From contig NZ_JANADP010000001.1 of NCBI RefSeq assembly GCF_024199945.1, positions 2,914,001 through 2,978,000 of the forward strand: a stretch of 64,000 nt of DNA, given 5' to 3'. The notes beneath the pieces were generated by a model that made no database searches, was not told the origin of the DNA, and worked only from the letters and a program-made list of their open reading frames with translations. Of this stretch, positions 16,181 through 25,600 are shown piece by piece. A program made the translations under genes and the position numbers. Origin of the DNA: Bradyrhizobium sp. CCGUVB4N (GTDB lineage: Bacteria > Pseudomonadota > Alphaproteobacteria > Rhizobiales > Xanthobacteraceae). Position 1 is the stretch's first letter. Every line of letters starts with the position of its first letter.

Positions 16181-17386
16181 TCACCGCATCGTCGCCAGTT
16201 GCACGGCCAGCGCGCAGGCGCGGTCGTATTCGTCGAGATTGATCCACTCGTCGATGGTGTGCGCCTCGTTCTGGCCGGCGCCGAAGGTCACGGTCGGAAC
16301 GCCGTGACGGACCATCCAGTTGGCATCGAGGCCGCCATTGGCGGTGCGGACGTTCGGGGTGCCGCCGACCGCGGACACCGCCTCGACCGCGCGCTTGATG
16401 ACGGGCTGGCTGTCCTTCATACGGAACGGATAATAGTCGGTCTCGGCCTTGAACTTGACCTTGCCGGACTTGCCTTGCGTGTTCGTCACCTTCTTGGCCG
16501 CCTTCTCGAACGCGGTCTTGTAGGCCTTGGTGATCTCCTTGAAGAACTTTCCGTCATGGCTGCGGCTCTCGCCGCGCACATGCACGTAGTCGGTGACGAC
16601 ATTGGTGGCATCGCCCGCGGGGCGGCCTTCGCCGCCGGTGACGGGGCCGACATTGCTGGTGCCCATCCGCGCGCTGGCGCCCTTGCCCTTCACCACCTTG
16701 CCGAACCAGCCGCCGGCCTTCACGTCGGCAAGCGCAAGCGCCATGATCATGGTCGAGGAGATGCCGCGCTCCGGCGCGACGCCGGCATGCGAGGCGCGGC
16801 CCATGATCTCGACGGTCCAGCGGTCGGCGCCGACCGCGCCGATCACGACGTTGGAGGCGGAGCCGCCGTCATAGTTGAAGGCCATCACCGGCGAGCCCAG
16901 CTCGTCGAGCTTGACGTGGCGCGCGCCGTAGAGCCCGCTCTCCTCGCGCACGCAGAACAGCAGCGTGATCGGCGGATGGTCGAGCTTCTGCTTTTCGAGC
17001 TCGGCCGCCAGCGTCACCAGCACGCCGCAGCCGCAGCGATTGTCGCCGCCGAGCGCGGTCTTGGCCTCGTTGACGATCTTGCGGCCGGATTTCTTCGGCT
17101 TGGCGCCGGCGCAGAGCGGCACGGTGTCCATGTGGGTCATGAACATGATGCGCGGCTGGTTGTGCAGCGCGCCGCGGCCGGGCAGGTCGACGATGAGATT
17201 GCCGGTCTCGGTCGGCACGGGAATGCGGGTGTTGGCGTCGTCGAGCCGGATCGCCCTGGCCGGCACGCCGCTCTCCTTCAGCGCGGCGGTGAGCTCACGC
17301 CCGATCGCCGCCTCCTGTCCGGTGACGCCTTCCACGGCGAGGAAGCGCATGAGGCGGTCGGTGGCGGCTTTGGTGTCGACAGGCAT
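16181..17386 (-). CDS. M20-family metallopeptidase (peptidase T-like), 401 aa
   Basis: Di-zinc peptidase motifs are visible: MFMTHMDTVP with His85 and Asp87, GGDNRCG with Asp115, the catalytic glutamates in CVREESGLYG (about 148-149), FNYDGG with Asp173, and a terminal His in NEAHTIDEWI. The layout resembles tripeptidase T and related M20 enzymes, so it likely cleaves small peptides in the cytoplasm. The dimerisation lid (about residues 185-320) is lysine-rich. It lies between two copies of the same palindromic repeat, which may delimit the transcripts on each side. Confidence 0.87.
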   Translation of the reverse strand: MPVDTKAATDRLMRFLAVEGVTGQEAAIGRELTAALKESGVPARAIRLDDANTRIPVPTETGNLIVDLPGRGALHNQPRIMFMTHMDTVPLCAGAKPKKSGRKIVNEAKTALGGDNRCGCGVLVTLAAELEKQKLDHPPITLLFCVREESGLYGARHVKLDELGSPVMAFNYDGGSASNVVIGAVGADRWTVEIMGRASHAGVAPERGISSTMIMALALADVKAGGWFGKVVKGKGASARMGTSNVGPVTGGEGRPAGDATNVVTDYVHVRGESRSHDGKFFKEITKAYKTAFEKAAKKVTNTQGKSGKVKFKAETDYYPFRMKDSQPVIKRAVEAVSAVGGTPNVRTANGGLDANWMVRHGVPTVTFGAGQNEAHTIDEWINLDEYDRACALAVQLATMR

Positions 17387-17411
17387 GATTATTCCTCAGG
17401 TGCACGATCTT

Positions 17412-17489
17412 GTAGGATGGGTAGAGCGCAGCGAAACCCATCATGTCTCGATGAGAACGATGGGTTTCGCTTCGCTCACCCCATCCTAC
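17412..17489. repeat. Long palindromic intergenic repeat, copy 2
   Basis: The same design as 16089-16170: GTAGGATGGGTAGAGCG at one end and CCCATCCTAC at the other, with GAAACCCATC/GATGGGTTTC inner arms. Its last bases overlap the end of the MFS gene and include the CTA at 17486-17488 that is read as the TAG stop on the minus strand. Confidence 0.85.
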
Positions 17490-18730
17490 GAACGCGGTGA
17501 CGTATAAGTCAAAAAGATCATCACCCCCACGAGCAGCGCAGCCGCCATGAACAGCAGCACTGCCGGCAGCCCCGCGAACGCGGCGACCGCGCCGGTGATC
17601 GACTGCATCAGTGCCGTGCCGAGGAAGAAGGCGAGGTTCACCGCCGCCAGCGCCTTGCCGGCGACTTGCGCGTCCACCAGCTGCCGGCACATGCCGAACA
17701 GCAGCGGCTGCGCGGAGGTGGCCAGGCCGATCAGCACGAACAGCACGAGATCGTATTGCGGCGGCATGACCGGCACGCCGAACAGCCATGCAACCGCATA
17801 ATGCGGCGCACCCAGCGCCATCAGCGCCACCAGCAGCGCGGCGACCGTGTGCGTGCCGGCGACGAGCTCGCGGCGGCGGCCGATCCTGCGGTCGATCATG
17901 CCGATGCACAGGGGACCGGCGATCATCGCCAGCGTGTAGGCACCGAGCTGGTTGCCGGCCTCGACCCGCGACAGGCCCTTGATCTCCATCAGCCACGGCC
18001 CGCCCCACAATCCCCGCAGCACCAGCGAGGTTGCCAGCGACACCATCGCCAGCGCGATCAGCCCGCGCAGCGGCCGCGACAGGCCGAGCCTGAGCACCTC
18101 GATCATCTGCGACAGCGGCGAGGATTCGTCCTTGTGCTCGGCCGGCTGGTTCGGCACCAGCGCGAACACGGCGAGCGCCACCGCGACGCCGCCGGTTGCT
18201 GCGATCCAGAACCCGGCGCGCCAGCCATATTGATCGACCACGAAGGCGAGCGGGCTCGACGACAGCAGCATGCCGATATTGCCGATCGAGAGGATCGCAC
18301 CCGACCACAGTCCGAACCGCGCCGCCGACAATTGCTTGGCCGCCAGCGTCATCGGGCACATCAGCATGCCCGAGGTGGCGATGCCCAGCATCAATTGCCC
18401 GAAGGCAAAACTCTCAGGTCCGGTCGCGAAGCCCGATGCGATCGCGCCGACGATCGTGCCCGCGAGCAGGCTCAGCGACACCGGTCGCACGCCAAAGCGG
18501 TCCATCGCGGCGCCGACCGGGATCTGCGAGGCCGCAAAGGCGAAATGATAGACCGAGGTGAGGCTCGCCAGCGCCTGCGGCTGCACGTGGAAATCCGCCG
18601 CCATCAGATCGAGGCTGAGCGCCGGGATGGTGCGCAGCAGGGTCGACAGCATGTGCCCGCAGGCGAGCGCCACCAGCGCAAAGATCAGCGCGCGGGTGGT
18701 GTCGCCCGCGTCGTCGGCGGCAGCGGTCAT
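17486..18730 (-). CDS. Major facilitator superfamily transporter, 414 aa
   Basis: A twelve-segment hydrophobic pattern is present with the MFS loop motif after TM2 (GAAMDRFGVRPVSL, a G-x-x-x-D-R-x-G-x-R variant) and a second-half counterpart (IGMIDRRIGRRRELV). It would export or import a small solute using the proton gradient; nothing in the sequence names the solute. ATG at 18730 is preceded by a long AT-richer region. The C-terminus runs into a palindromic repeat that supplies the stop codon, so the last few residues may differ from relatives lacking the repeat. Confidence 0.87.
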   Translation of the reverse strand: MTAAADDAGDTTRALIFALVALACGHMLSTLLRTIPALSLDLMAADFHVQPQALASLTSVYHFAFAASQIPVGAAMDRFGVRPVSLSLLAGTIVGAIASGFATGPESFAFGQLMLGIATSGMLMCPMTLAAKQLSAARFGLWSGAILSIGNIGMLLSSSPLAFVVDQYGWRAGFWIAATGGVAVALAVFALVPNQPAEHKDESSPLSQMIEVLRLGLSRPLRGLIALAMVSLATSLVLRGLWGGPWLMEIKGLSRVEAGNQLGAYTLAMIAGPLCIGMIDRRIGRRRELVAGTHTVAALLVALMALGAPHYAVAWLFGVPVMPPQYDLVLFVLIGLATSAQPLLFGMCRQLVDAQVAGKALAAVNLAFFLGTALMQSITGAVAAFAGLPAVLLFMAAALLVGVMIFLTYTSPRS

Positions 18731-19028
18731 GAGCGTCCCGTCCCGAGAAGGTTTTGGCTGAGGTACAGGATTGGGAAGCGAGTGCCAATGGGGCGAAGGG
18801 CAGCCCCGCTATTCGAGATTGTGGCGGCCGAGCCTCCATCCGGTGGGACGGCTGGGGCGAAGCGAAACCCGTCGCTCATTCCGGTGGCGATGGCTTCGCG
18901 GAGAGCTCGACCGATCCTGGATCGTGGAGCAGAAGACCACCAAATTGTCCTGATTGACAATTCAATCACAGCTTGCAGAATCGCCCGCAGTTTGCATCAG
19001 TTTCTGATTTTCCTGAAAGAAACCTTCT
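18731..19028. other. Intergenic region with a degenerate repeat and a possible promoter
   Basis: At 18842-18901 a decayed form of the palindromic repeat is seen (GGCGAAGCGAAACCCGTC and a later GGCGATGGCTTCG). Near 18951 TTGACA is followed after 17 nt by AGAATC, a weak sigma-70-like match that would serve the next plus-strand gene. No coding potential is apparent. Confidence 0.4.
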
Positions 19029-20033
19029 TTGAAGATTTTTGTCGAATGGTGGTGGCTGGCGGCCCTGGGAATTGCTTCTGCGTTTTTCTATTGGACGCCG
19101 CCCAAGACCAAGGAGAATTGGAGTCCGCGGCTACGCCGGCTCACTCCGATGGCTTTTGTGATCGTTTCACTATCTGGCCTATTCCTGAAGGGCTTCACGG
19201 GCAAAGGTGTCGACGACTATGTCAGCTCGGCACTGACCGACACGTTTTGCGCAATTCTTCCGGGCATCCAGGCTTGCGGAGCGCGGGCAAAGCTGGCGAC
19301 TTCAGCGGAAGCGGTGGTCTTAAAGATTGAGGCGCCTCAGCAAGAGAGTGCACAAGAGCGTCTGGAGAGCCAACAGCGTCTGGAGAGCCAACAGCGCCTG
19401 GAGAACCAGCGGCGGCTGGAGAGCGACGCCAGGTTGAACGAATTGAGAGCGGCGGTCGCATCCGCAGACCCCAACTTGTCGGGGACGGTCGATCGACTCG
19501 CATCGGCGCGCAAGGCGATCACGGCAATCGACGAGGGACGGCTGAGCGACGACGAGCGCGCCCGACTGATCGCGGCCGGTGACGGAGCGCAAAGCCGGCT
19601 GGCCGACAGTGACCGTAGGATCAACCAACTGATGAACGCACACGCCGCATGGCGCGCGAACAAGAGCGCATTCACAGTGCGTGCTCTCGCCGATGGTGAT
19701 CGCGGGATGAATGATTTCGATAAGTCGCGGAACATCCGCGGTCTTGGCGACGCCCTGCGGGACGTGGGCGTTGCCAACGGTGAACTTGTAGCCAGCGCTG
19801 CCCGCTGGCGTGCGCTCGAGCAATCGATCGACCGCGCGGGTCGCGAACCTATTGAATTCTACTGGCGTCCTTTGCAAAACGCAGTGAATCAAATCACGAG
19901 CATTGACCGCGACCTCGCGTCACAAGCCCAGCGCGAAATCCTGTCGAAGGCGCAGGCGCGGCTCGACCAGGCTCAGCCGCCGGCCGCAAAGAGCAAGCTT
20001 GATGATTTTGGCACCATACCAAGCACCAAATAG
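19029..20033 (+). CDS. Uncharacterised membrane-anchored coiled-coil protein, 334 aa
   Basis: Not recognised. Two hydrophobic segments lie near the N-terminus (WWWLAALGIASAFFYW and PMAFVIVSLSGLFLKGF). They are followed by a long helical, charged region. A hexapeptide repeat of the form (Q/E)RLES(Q/D) runs over about residues 110-134, encoded by four 18-bp units, and likely extends a coiled coil. The remaining helices are rich in Arg, Ala and Asp. The start is a TTG at 19029, because the nearest ATG is out of frame and the frame begins here; the RBS is weak. The next gene encodes a secreted protein about 30 bp downstream, so the two may work together at the envelope. Confidence 0.7.
   Translation: MKIFVEWWWLAALGIASAFFYWTPPKTKENWSPRLRRLTPMAFVIVSLSGLFLKGFTGKGVDDYVSSALTDTFCAILPGIQACGARAKLATSAEAVVLKIEAPQQESAQERLESQQRLESQQRLENQRRLESDARLNELRAAVASADPNLSGTVDRLASARKAITAIDEGRLSDDERARLIAAGDGAQSRLADSDRRINQLMNAHAAWRANKSAFTVRALADGDRGMNDFDKSRNIRGLGDALRDVGVANGELVASAARWRALEQSIDRAGREPIEFYWRPLQNAVNQITSIDRDLASQAQREILSKAQARLDQAQPPAAKSKLDDFGTIPSTK
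19359..19430 (+). repeat. 18-bp tandem repeat, four units, inside a coding region
   Basis: Units start at 19359, 19377, 19395 and 19413. The first two are identical (CGTCTGGAGAGCCAACAG) and the others diverge. Each encodes six residues of the coiled coil, so unit changes would lengthen or shorten the protein without a frameshift. Confidence 0.8.
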
Positions 20034-20064
20034 TCGAATGGGATGACCTGGGAGTACTTTGATC

Positions 20065-20724
20065 ATGAAGAAGACATTGCCGGCCATTGTCGTGTCGCTG
20101 CTTCTCGGGGCTCCGGCAGCTGTGGCGCAAACACCGGTTGACAGCTTGCCCCAGGGCAGTCCGATTGCCGGCTGGGCGGTCGAAGCCATACCTGTTCCGC
20201 AAATGCAAGGGCGATTGAACAGGCAAATGAGCCAGCCGAGCATAGTCGAGTATGCCGGGCAGACGGGCCTTGTCCGTCAGTCAGTTGCTCCGGGTATTTT
20301 TGCGTCAAACCGTTTTGAGCGTTTTGCCGGAGATCGGCAGCAATTGGTGTTCAATGGCAGAGCGTTCTTCCGCGTACGGCAGCCCCAACAATATGTCTTC
20401 ATTGCTTCGGCCGTTGCGTCCTCGCTCCGCCGACAAGAGGTCTGTGAACTGGTGATGAACGTGGGTGGAAAGACGATCACGAGCGGGGCATTCCGTCCCA
20501 TATCGTCGAGGACGTACGATGTGTCTCCCTCCCGATCGACGGGGCCGGTGCTGCTCAGTGGCAATGTGAGCCTGCAACCGGGGTTCTATCCGATCGAATT
20601 CGTCGTTGGATGCCCGCGCGCAAACGAGGACGTTCCAATCGAGGTCAAGTTTCAAGTACGTGAAGAGCGTGATGCGGCACCGCGGGATTTCGCGAACGGC
20701 GAGATGTTTCACATTCAGCGGTGA
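20065..20724 (+). CDS. Uncharacterised secreted protein, 219 aa
   Basis: Not recognised. A clear Sec signal peptide is present (MKKTLPAIVVSLLLGAPAAVAQ, cleavage expected after AVA). The mature part has beta-rich stretches (QQLVFNGRAFFRVRQPQQYVFIASAV, then PVLLSGNVSLQPGFYPIEFVVGCP) that resemble PA14-like or carbohydrate-binding beta-sandwich segments. Two cysteines (in EVCELVM and VVGCP) could form a disulphide. ATG at 20065 is used with GGGAG ten nt upstream; a TTG two codons earlier is less likely. It follows the coiled-coil membrane protein on the same strand with a 31-bp gap. Periplasmic or outer-surface location is inferred. Confidence 0.7.
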   Translation: MKKTLPAIVVSLLLGAPAAVAQTPVDSLPQGSPIAGWAVEAIPVPQMQGRLNRQMSQPSIVEYAGQTGLVRQSVAPGIFASNRFERFAGDRQQLVFNGRAFFRVRQPQQYVFIASAVASSLRRQEVCELVMNVGGKTITSGAFRPISSRTYDVSPSRSTGPVLLSGNVSLQPGFYPIEFVVGCPRANEDVPIEVKFQVREERDAAPRDFANGEMFHIQR

Positions 20725-20770
20725 GGTCGATTTGGGCGTTCGCTGATCGCCGATCGACGGCGAGCGCCAT

Positions 20771-21055
20771 TCAATTCATGCACTCCCATTGGTGCAGGCA
20801 TAAATTCGATTGCTCGAGTCTGTAAAAATCCTCTGTCGCAATGAAGACGAGGATCCCGAGCAGAACGATCGCGGCGATGTTCGAGCGCATGTTCGCGCCA
20901 TTCTCGGCGCTGCGGCGATCCCGTTCGAATTTCGAGAGGTCGAGCATGCGCAGGATGTTCTCGGACCGTACATCGTCAGCGGGAGTTCTCTCGTCTCCCG
21001 ATCGCTTGCGAAACGGGATGACATTTCCTCCGAAGTCCTGCTGAGCGTCCCTCAT
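20771..21055 (-). CDS. Small uncharacterised membrane protein, 94 aa
   Basis: Not recognised. The N-terminal half is charged and soluble (FRKRSGDERTPADD, then a short helix LRMLDLSKFERDRR). A single hydrophobic segment lies at about residues 58-72 (IAAIVLLGILVFIAT), followed by a short tail with two cysteines. GAGG lies about five nt before ATG at 21055. It converges on the secreted protein gene with about 46 bp between stops. The gene is short and its reality rests on the RBS and the well-formed transmembrane segment. Confidence 0.5.
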   Translation of the reverse strand: MRDAQQDFGGNVIPFRKRSGDERTPADDVRSENILRMLDLSKFERDRRSAENGANMRSNIAAIVLLGILVFIATEDFYRLEQSNLCLHQWECMN

Positions 21056-21426
21056 CTTGCGCCTCGAATGACAATTCGCGTTGCCATCAACGTGTCGATG
21101 ATAAGGCCCGACTTGAAACGAGCGTTCGTTAAATTTCCCGATCGCTGGCGCAATTCGGCGTGATGCGGGCTGCGATCCTTAACGCCTGTCCATATCGTTT
21201 CTGTCTGTTTCTTCCTTGGTTCGTCTCTTGGCGTTGATCATTTGCAATTCCTCGCTGCATCCAGGCGATTGTTTTGTCGCGACGCGCGAACATGACGAAT
21301 TGTACAGAAAGTCGCACGCGATCGTTATTTTGCGGTCGCGAACCCGTCCGCGATACTTCGACACGAACGAGTGCGTTTCACGTGCAAGCAGTCGCTTCAC
21401 CTGAAGACAGGCACAGACAACAATAA
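21056..21426. other. AT-richer intergenic region upstream of the RND adaptor
   Basis: About 370 bp with visibly lower GC than the neighbours and no convincing reading frame. It must hold the promoters of the divergent small membrane gene (minus) and the efflux operon (plus). I see no strong operator palindrome or terminator. Confidence 0.4.
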
Positions 21427-22656
21427 ATGGCCACGGATATGACAAGGCGACCGAAGCTCAGCCTCACGCTGTTTGGAATGCTTGCAACAGCCGCAGTCGG
21501 CTACGGCGCATGGTATGAGCTCGTCGGGAGTGTGAAGCCCGTCGCAGCGGCCGCTCAAGGCGCTTCCAATCAGGCCGCCGTCAAAATTCCCGTCACCTCG
21601 TTCGAGGTGAAGAAGGCCGACTTTCCCGTGCACACCTACGGTCTTGGCGTCGTCTCGCCGTTCAAGACGGTGACGATCAAGAGCCGCGTCGATGGTCAGA
21701 TCACGAAGGTGTTCTTCAAGCAGGGACAGATGGTGAAGGAGGGCGATCCGCTTCTCGAGATCGATCAGCGCCCGTTTACCGCGGCTCTGGAGCAGGCGGT
21801 GGCGAAGAAGGCGCAGGACGAGGCCAATTTGCGCAACGACCAGCTCAACCTGCAGCGCTTTCAGACACTCGCGAAGCAGCAATTCGAGACCCAGCAGAAT
21901 CTCGATACCCAGCAGGCACTGGTCGATCAGGTGACCGCGCAGCTGAAGGGCGACCAGGCCGCCATCGACAATGCGCAGACCAATCTCGGCTACACCTCGA
22001 TCAAGGCACCGATCAGCGGCCGCATGGGTTTCCGCCTGGTCGATCCCGGCAACATCGTGCATGCCGCGGATACGAACGGGATCGTCACCATCGCGCAGCT
22101 GCAGCCGATTGCCGTGCAGTTCACCGAACCGGAAGATCAACTGCTCGCCATCGACAAGGCCTTTCAGACTGGCGACGTGCCGGTCGAGGCGCTGAGCTCG
22201 GACGGAACCAGGACGCTGTCGCAGGGCAGGCTCGCGATCATGGACAATTCGGTGAACCAGGCCACGGGCACCATCGGCCTGAAGGCCCGCTTCGACAACA
22301 AGGACAACGCGCTGTGGCCGGGGTTGTCCGTCACCACGCGCATGCTGGTCGACACGCTCAAGCAGGTCATCGTCGTGCCGCAGGATGGCGTGCAGCACGG
22401 TCCGGCCGGCCTGTTCGCTTATGTCATCGGTGACAATGGCAAGGTCAGCGCCAGGCCGATCAAGGTCAGCCAGAGCGGCGATGCAAACGCCGTGGTTTCC
22501 GAAGGTCTCAACGTCGGAGACAGGATCGTGGTGGCCGGGCAGTCGCGCCTGTTCGATGGCGCGCTGGTCGACGAGAAGCCGCTGGTTGCGTCAGCAGCGC
22601 CGGCGCCGGACTCAGGCACCATGGCCAAACAGGCCAAAACCGGATCGGCTGACTGA
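21427..22656 (+). CDS. RND efflux periplasmic adaptor (membrane fusion protein, MdtA-like), 409 aa
   Basis: An N-terminal membrane anchor (LTLFGMLATAAVGYGAWYEL) is followed by a biotinyl-lipoyl half (VTIKSRVDGQITKVFFKQGQMVKEGDPLLEID), a long alpha-hairpin (residues 115-175), the second lipoyl half (YTSIKAPISGRMGFRLVDPGNIV) and beta-barrel and membrane-proximal domains. It would link the inner-membrane pump to an outer-membrane channel. ATG at 21427 is used; ATG at 21439 (MTRRPK) is an alternative, and neither has a strong RBS. The pump gene begins two nt after its stop, so they form one operon. No outer-membrane channel gene and no adjacent regulator are visible. Confidence 0.9.
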   Translation: MATDMTRRPKLSLTLFGMLATAAVGYGAWYELVGSVKPVAAAAQGASNQAAVKIPVTSFEVKKADFPVHTYGLGVVSPFKTVTIKSRVDGQITKVFFKQGQMVKEGDPLLEIDQRPFTAALEQAVAKKAQDEANLRNDQLNLQRFQTLAKQQFETQQNLDTQQALVDQVTAQLKGDQAAIDNAQTNLGYTSIKAPISGRMGFRLVDPGNIVHAADTNGIVTIAQLQPIAVQFTEPEDQLLAIDKAFQTGDVPVEALSSDGTRTLSQGRLAIMDNSVNQATGTIGLKARFDNKDNALWPGLSVTTRMLVDTLKQVIVVPQDGVQHGPAGLFAYVIGDNGKVSARPIKVSQSGDANAVVSEGLNVGDRIVVAGQSRLFDGALVDEKPLVASAAPAPDSGTMAKQAKTGSAD

Positions 22657-22657
22657 C

Positions 22658-25600
22658 ATGGCTGGCGGTATCTCGGCTCCCTTCATTCGCCTCCCCATCG
22701 CGACGTCGCTGCTGATGGTCGGCATTCTCTTCGTCGGGATCATCGCCTATCCGCAATTGCCGGTGGCGCCGCTGCCCGAGGTCGATTTCCCAACCATCCA
22801 GGTCTCGGCCAGCCTTCCCGGCGCGGATCCCGAGACGATGGCGTCCTCGGTGGCGCAGCCGCTGGAATCGCAGTTCGCCCTGATTCCCGGCGTGTCGGAG
22901 ATGACGTCGTCGAGCCAGACCAGCTCGACCCAGATCGTTCTCCAGTTTGACCTCGGCAGGAACATCGACGGTGCCGGGTCCGACGTGCTCGCCGCCATCA
23001 ATGCCGCGAGCGGGCAATTGCCCAAGAACATGCCGAGTACGCCGACCTACCGAAAGGTCAATCCGGCGGACTCTCCCATTCTCCTGCTCGGGGCCACGTC
23101 GACGACGCTGCCGATGACGCAGGTGTCGGACGAGGCCTACACCAAGCTCGCGCAGGCGATCAGCCATATCGGCGGCGTCGGCCAGGTCAGTGTCGGAGGC
23201 CAGCAGGCGCCCTCGATCCGCGTTCAAATCGATCCCGCCAAGCTGGTGGCGAAAGGCTTGTCGCTGGAGGACGTGCGGACCCCGCTCTCGGTGATCACCG
23301 TCAACAATCCCAAGGGCACCCTCAACGGCGACACCCGCACCTACACCGTCTATGCCAATGACCAGTTCACCAACGCGGACGCGTGGAACGACATCGTCAT
23401 TGCCTATCGCAACGGCAGCCCCGTCAAGGTCGGAGACATCGGCCATGCCGTCAGTGCGCCGCTGGACAATACCCAGTACGGCTGGGCCGACGGCAAGCCC
23501 GGCGTCTTCCTGGTCATCTTCAAGCAGCCCGGCGCCAACGTCATCGACACCGTCGACAACGTCATGAAGCAGCTGCCGCATCTGCAGGCGGGCATTTCGC
23601 CGGCGATCAAGATCTCGGTGCTGTCGGACCGCACGCAAACCATCCGTGCCGCCGTGAAGGATGTGCAGTTCACGCTGTTGCTGACGATCGGCCTCGTGGT
23701 GATGGTGATCTTCGTCTTCCTGCGCAGCGTCTGGGCCACCATCATTCCGTCGATCACGGTGCCGCTCGCGCTGCTCGGCGCCTGCGCACTGATGTGGATG
23801 GCCGGCTACAGCCTCGACAATCTGTCGCTGATGGCCCTCACCATCGCGGTCGGCTTCGTGGTCGACGATGCCATCGTGATGCTGGAGAACATCACCCGCT
23901 ACATCGAGGAAGGCGAGACGCCGATGGCCGCCGCGGTGAAGGGCGCGGGCGAAATCGGGTTCACGATCATCTCGATCTCGGTTTCACTGATCGCGGTGCT
24001 GATTCCGTTGTTGCTGATGAGCGGCATCATCGGCCGCCTGTTCCGGGAATTCTCGGTGACGCTGGCGATGACGATCGTGGTGTCGGCCTTCGTGTCGCTG
24101 ACGTTGACGCCGATGATGGCCTCGCGCTTCCTCAAGTCGCACGGCGAGGAGCATCACGGCCGGCTCTATATGCTGAGCGAACGGATGTTCCAGGCGCTTG
24201 TCGACGGCTACGAGCGCGGCCTCGATCTCGTGCTGCGCTTCCGCTTCGCGACCCTGATGGTGTTCTTCGCGACGATGGCGCTCACGGTCTATCTGTTCGT
24301 GATCATCCCGAAAGGCTTCTTTCCGCAGCAGGACACCGGCCTGATCACTGGCATCGTCGAAACCTCGCAGGACGTGTCGATCGCTGACATGGCGAAGCAC
24401 ATGCAGGAGATGGGCGAGATCGTGCTGAAGGATCCGGCGATCGACCACATGGCGATGCGGATGGGCGGCAGCGGCAGTACGCTCAACGACGGCAATATGT
24501 ACATCACCTTGAAGCCGCGCGATGAGCGCACGGCCTCGGCCGACCAGGTCATCCGCCGCTTGCAGGTGCAGACGTCGAAGGTTCAGGGCGCGCGCCTCTA
24601 CCTCCAGTCGGCGCAGGATGTCCGCGTCGGCGGCCGTGCCGCGCGGACGCAATATCAGTTCACCTTGCAGTCGACCGACATGGACCAGCTCAACACGTGG
24701 GCGCCAAAACTGCTCGGCAAGATGAAGGAGATGCCCGAGCTGCGCGACGTCGCGTCCGACCAGCAGATGTCAGGGACCACGCTGACGCTGTCGATCGATC
24801 GCAACCAGGCGGCGCGTTTCGGGATCACCCCCGATGTCATCGACGCGACGCTGTACGACGCCTTCGGGCAGCGGGAGATCGCGACCTACTCGACCCAGTT
24901 GTCCACCTATTATGTCGTGCTCGAGGTGCTGCCTTCGCTGCAGAAAAATCCGTCGACGCTGGAGCAGATCTATCTGCATTCCCCGACGACGGGGGGCGAG
25001 GTGCCGTTGTCGGCCTTCACCAAGTGGACCACGGCGCCGGTGCGGCCGCTGGCGATCAATCATCAGGGCCAGTTTCCGGCGGTGACGATTTCGTTCAATC
25101 TCGCGCCCAACGTCGCGCTCGGCCAGGCGACGCAGGCGATCGATGCGATGGAACGGCAGATGGACGTGCCGGCCACCATCACCTCCACGTTCCAGGGCAC
25201 GGCGAAGGCATTCCAGGAGTCGCTCTCCTCCGTGCCCTTGCTGATCGTGGCGGCGCTGATCGTGGTCTATCTCATTCTCGGCGTGCTCTACGAGAGCTAC
25301 ATTCACCCGCTGACGATCCTGTCGACCTTGCCGTCCGCCGGCGTCGGCGCGCTCGCGACATTGTTGCTGTTCCATTTCGACTTCAGCCTGATCGGGCTGA
25401 TCGGGCTGGTGCTGCTGATCGGCATCGTCAAGAAAAACGGCATCATGCTGGTCGACTTTGCGATCGTGGCGGAGCGCGATCAGGGAATGTCGCCGTTAGA
25501 GGCGATCCGCCGGGCCTGCCTGCTGCGCTTCCGTCCCATCTTGATGACCACGATGGCCGCCGTGCTGGGCGGCGTGCCGCTGATGCTCGGCCACGGGACC

